From: Ziziphus jujuba
Lineage: Eukaryota; Streptophyta; Magnoliopsida; Rosales; Rhamnaceae
NCBI RefSeq assembly: GCF_031755915.1
Contig: NC_083384.1
Coordinates: 22,814,001 to 22,878,000 of the forward strand
Reading direction: 5' to 3'
DNA length: 64,000 nt
Part shown: positions 61,357 through 64,000 of the stretch, piece by piece
Layout: every line of letters begins with the position of its first letter
How positions within the stretch are numbered: the first letter of the stretch is position 1
Program-made: the position numbers and the translations under genes
Notes under the pieces: generated by a model
The model's input: only the letters and a program-made list of their open reading frames with translations
What the model was told of the DNA's origin: nothing
Databases searched by the model: none

Positions 61357-61424
61357 TATTCTTCTTAGTATTCCTTTGGTTCACACTTATTATTCTTCTT
61401 AGTATTCCTTTGGTTCACACTTAT
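61357..61424. repeat. Tandem duplication, 34-bp unit, two copies
   Basis: TATTCTTCTTAGTATTCCTT and the following 14 bases are repeated exactly from 61391. Confidence 0.92.
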
Positions 61425-61875
61425 TAGAAAGAAATAGCTTTTTATTATATAGTCTTTTTTTAATTTTAATTTTTTTTCCCACCACACGTTCAAAACAGCA
61501 CTTTGATTACTTACGGTGGGAGGATTTTTTTTTTTAAAAAAAAAGAAACAAAAAAAAAAAAAGACCTAGAGGGTTTTATTTTTTATTTTTTATTTTTATT
61601 TTTCCAAGCAAACACTTCTCATTATTCCACCAAACACATGGACAATTGTTCTTTTTTATTCACTACAACACTCATTTGAGCTCCAAAAACATTATCAAAC
61701 ATGCTTTAAAAATTAATAAGATATCTTGACTTATGAAAGCGGCGAGGCCGGTTGAAAGTATAATTTATAACTTGTTTTGTTTGTTGCCCCTCGAGTAGCA
61801 GCTGCTGAACTTGGAAATAAATCCTTGTTCCACATTGAGTTAGAAAGTTGCTACAATAAAATAATCTCCAGGTTT

Positions 61876-61926
<51 letters not shown>

Positions 61927-64000
61927 ACCAATACTATTTAATACATTTTTTCAACGGGTAAGGAGGCTTAGGCGATCCAAATCTTAATGACCTCTTCAGA
62001 CTTGGGATCTGCCTACGTATATAAAGCATGGTGATTCACCTCGTCCTTATGTGCCTCGTTATTGTTGTTCAGTTCCAGTCGGGATTTCTATTACCTATGT
62101 TAAAATATGAAAAAGGAGAAAATAACACAAATAATTTAATGTGATTCCATTAAATATTGACCTAATTCACATGATACAAAATCATATTTGAATGTTATTT
62201 GCCATCTTTTGACTATCAGTATTAAAATTCATTCACATGACAATTTAATTGATTATCTTTTAAGAATTTATTTTTTAATATTTTTTAATTTTTTTGAAAA
62301 AAAACATTAAATGTAACAAATTAACTATTATTATGTCAGTATAGGTTTTATTTGTGATGATTACTAATAATGATAAATAGTAAATTTATATATTTTTTTT
62401 TATTTTAATATCTTGTTAAACTTGATCAAAATATCAAAAACAGAAAATAGATTTTTGTTTTTTCGTTTGAGAAAAAAAAAGAAAAGAAAAGAAAAAAATA
62501 GATTGAGAGAATATGTAATGACGGAAATAATCAAACATACTTTTTTTTTTTTTTGTGAATAAATTATAAATCATACTTAGTGTCTATTTGAAAGTAAGTG
62601 ATTTTAAAATACATAAAACACTTTTATTAAATAGGTAAAAGCAATTCTTAGTGTGTTTTACAAAAGTATAAAATCATTTTTTGATAATTTTGTAATTAGA
62701 TAATTACCTTTTTTTATTAGAAACATCAATTAAGTGGTTATTGAGAAATTACTAACTAATAATCATTATTAAATAGATCCTTAATATGTTTGAGAAAATG
62801 ATGGAACTAAGTAATGATAAATGATCTTCAATATCTCAAAATCGGCCACTTATTAATACTTTCAAAAATAATATCACACAAAAAGAATTAAATAAATAAA
62901 ATTAAAGGAGGTTTTGAGGAACCAAAGTGCGAACGACTCATTGGAATCAATCAAAACAGCAAAAGGACAAAGAATTTTTGGTTCTTCACCCTCTATTAAA
63001 TTTTCATAGTAAAAAAGGGTTCATTTTTTTTTTTTTTTTTTTAAAAAAAAGGGTTCATGTTGCTTTCTTTAATAATTGACAATTCTAGGTACCCTGAATT
63101 GATATTAAGCTAGACTGAACACTTATAAAAAGAGTTGCCATTTTCTTCTGCCAGATCTATGTTACCCATAAAAGATACCTTTTTTATTGTTATTATTTTG
63201 AAAAAAGAAATAGGCTCCAACTATCCACTTAGTTTATAAATAAATAAATAAATAAATAAAAGGATATCATATGAATTCTGGCGACAATTTTAAACCACAT
63301 TGCAATCGACATTTTTATGATCAAGATTCAAGATAAACCTTCCATTATATATTACAAGTAATCTAATTATTATTTAATTAAGTGAATACAACGGTCTGTA
63401 ATTACTACAGTCCATAGACCTCTCAATCGGAAAAATGAAGAATAATGGTTACAACTTTTTTGAGTTGTACTGTAATGTTAAAAAAAAAATTATTTACGTT
63501 TATTATTTCTTTAAAAAAAAAAAAAAGGAAGAAGGAGAAGAAAGCTATTTTTCAATATATATATATATATATATACATATATATATAAATAAAGAAGCTG
63601 AAAAACGCGAAAGCAACTCAAAGTTTTATTTGTTTTATTTGTTTTATTTATTTATTTATTTTTCATAATAGTTGTTTCTAGAAATTAATACATTAGTTGC
63701 ATAAAATATATGGTACTTCTTTACACAATTTTATTTGGCTCTTGCCTTCTCAATATATTGAAAGGCTAACTCCTTTTAATAACTTCAGTCATTCAACCCT
63801 ATAAATTATAAGAGGGACTTGGTTTTTAACTACAAATAAATACAAAGGACTTAATCTTCCTAAATATTATAAGCACGCTATATTAATAAAAAAAAAATGT
63901 TTGGCCCCACTGATGATAAATACTAGTGGGATTTATGTAGAATGTTATGTGACAATTTAGCTAGCTGTACTAAAAAAGTTAGCTTTCCCATGTTAAGTTT
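61425..64000. other. Gene-free AT-rich region to window end
   Basis: Poly-A, poly-T and AT repeats; a TAAA repeat at about 63237-63259. No gene or transposon protein recognised. Confidence 0.4.

Overview
The window looks like nuclear DNA of a eudicot plant. It is strongly A/T-rich, full of AT and CT microsatellites, and made mostly of old, nested, inactivated transposable elements. I can support only one intact protein-coding gene. No rRNA, tRNA, CRISPR or prokaryotic operon signal was seen.

The gene lies at about 18295-19254 (+). It encodes a roughly 282-287 residue DOG1-domain protein that most resembles INAPERTURATE POLLEN1 (INP1), a pollen-aperture factor. A TATA box lies upstream. A tiny first exon joined by a 111-base intron gives an attractive alternative N-terminus.

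Left of the gene (1-17126) is a nest of retrotransposons. A minus-strand Ty3/gypsy element of Tat type (about 232-5480) carries a 1038-bp solo LTR-like insertion in its reverse transcriptase, with a perfect AAAAG duplication. It also carries, at the window edge, the end of a CRM-like LTR. After a hAT-like tail comes a plus-strand chromodomain gypsy element (7107-17126, perfect GAACC duplication). That element is split by a minus-strand CRM-like element (9002-14711).

Right of the gene (19255-34000) is gene-poor DNA with MITEs, a hAT-derived element, microsatellites and one GC-richer island (29330-29900). From 34009 to 35715 there is a large inverted array of short GCGACGCA hairpins behind a CACTA-like end. 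Then come a second CRM-like element (36434-40613), a third related one (40640-44209) and a decayed DUF4371/hAT transposase (44210-45823). Farther right are another hAT-derived element with a perfect 8-bp duplication (48014-48944), a long-TIR element holding a 25-base G run, a 3.4-kb solo LTR with a CACAT duplication (53984-57421), and remains of antisense Copia elements (52600-53983 and 58640-60760).

The most unusual finding is that the CRM-like elements at 9002-14711 and 36434-40613 share the same complex internal deletions. Each keeps gag, protease, a sliver of reverse transcriptase and the integrase tail. This points to a non-autonomous family copied in trans. Their coding region runs through the polypurine tract into the 3' LTR. 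All coordinates of degenerate domains are approximate, read by eye.
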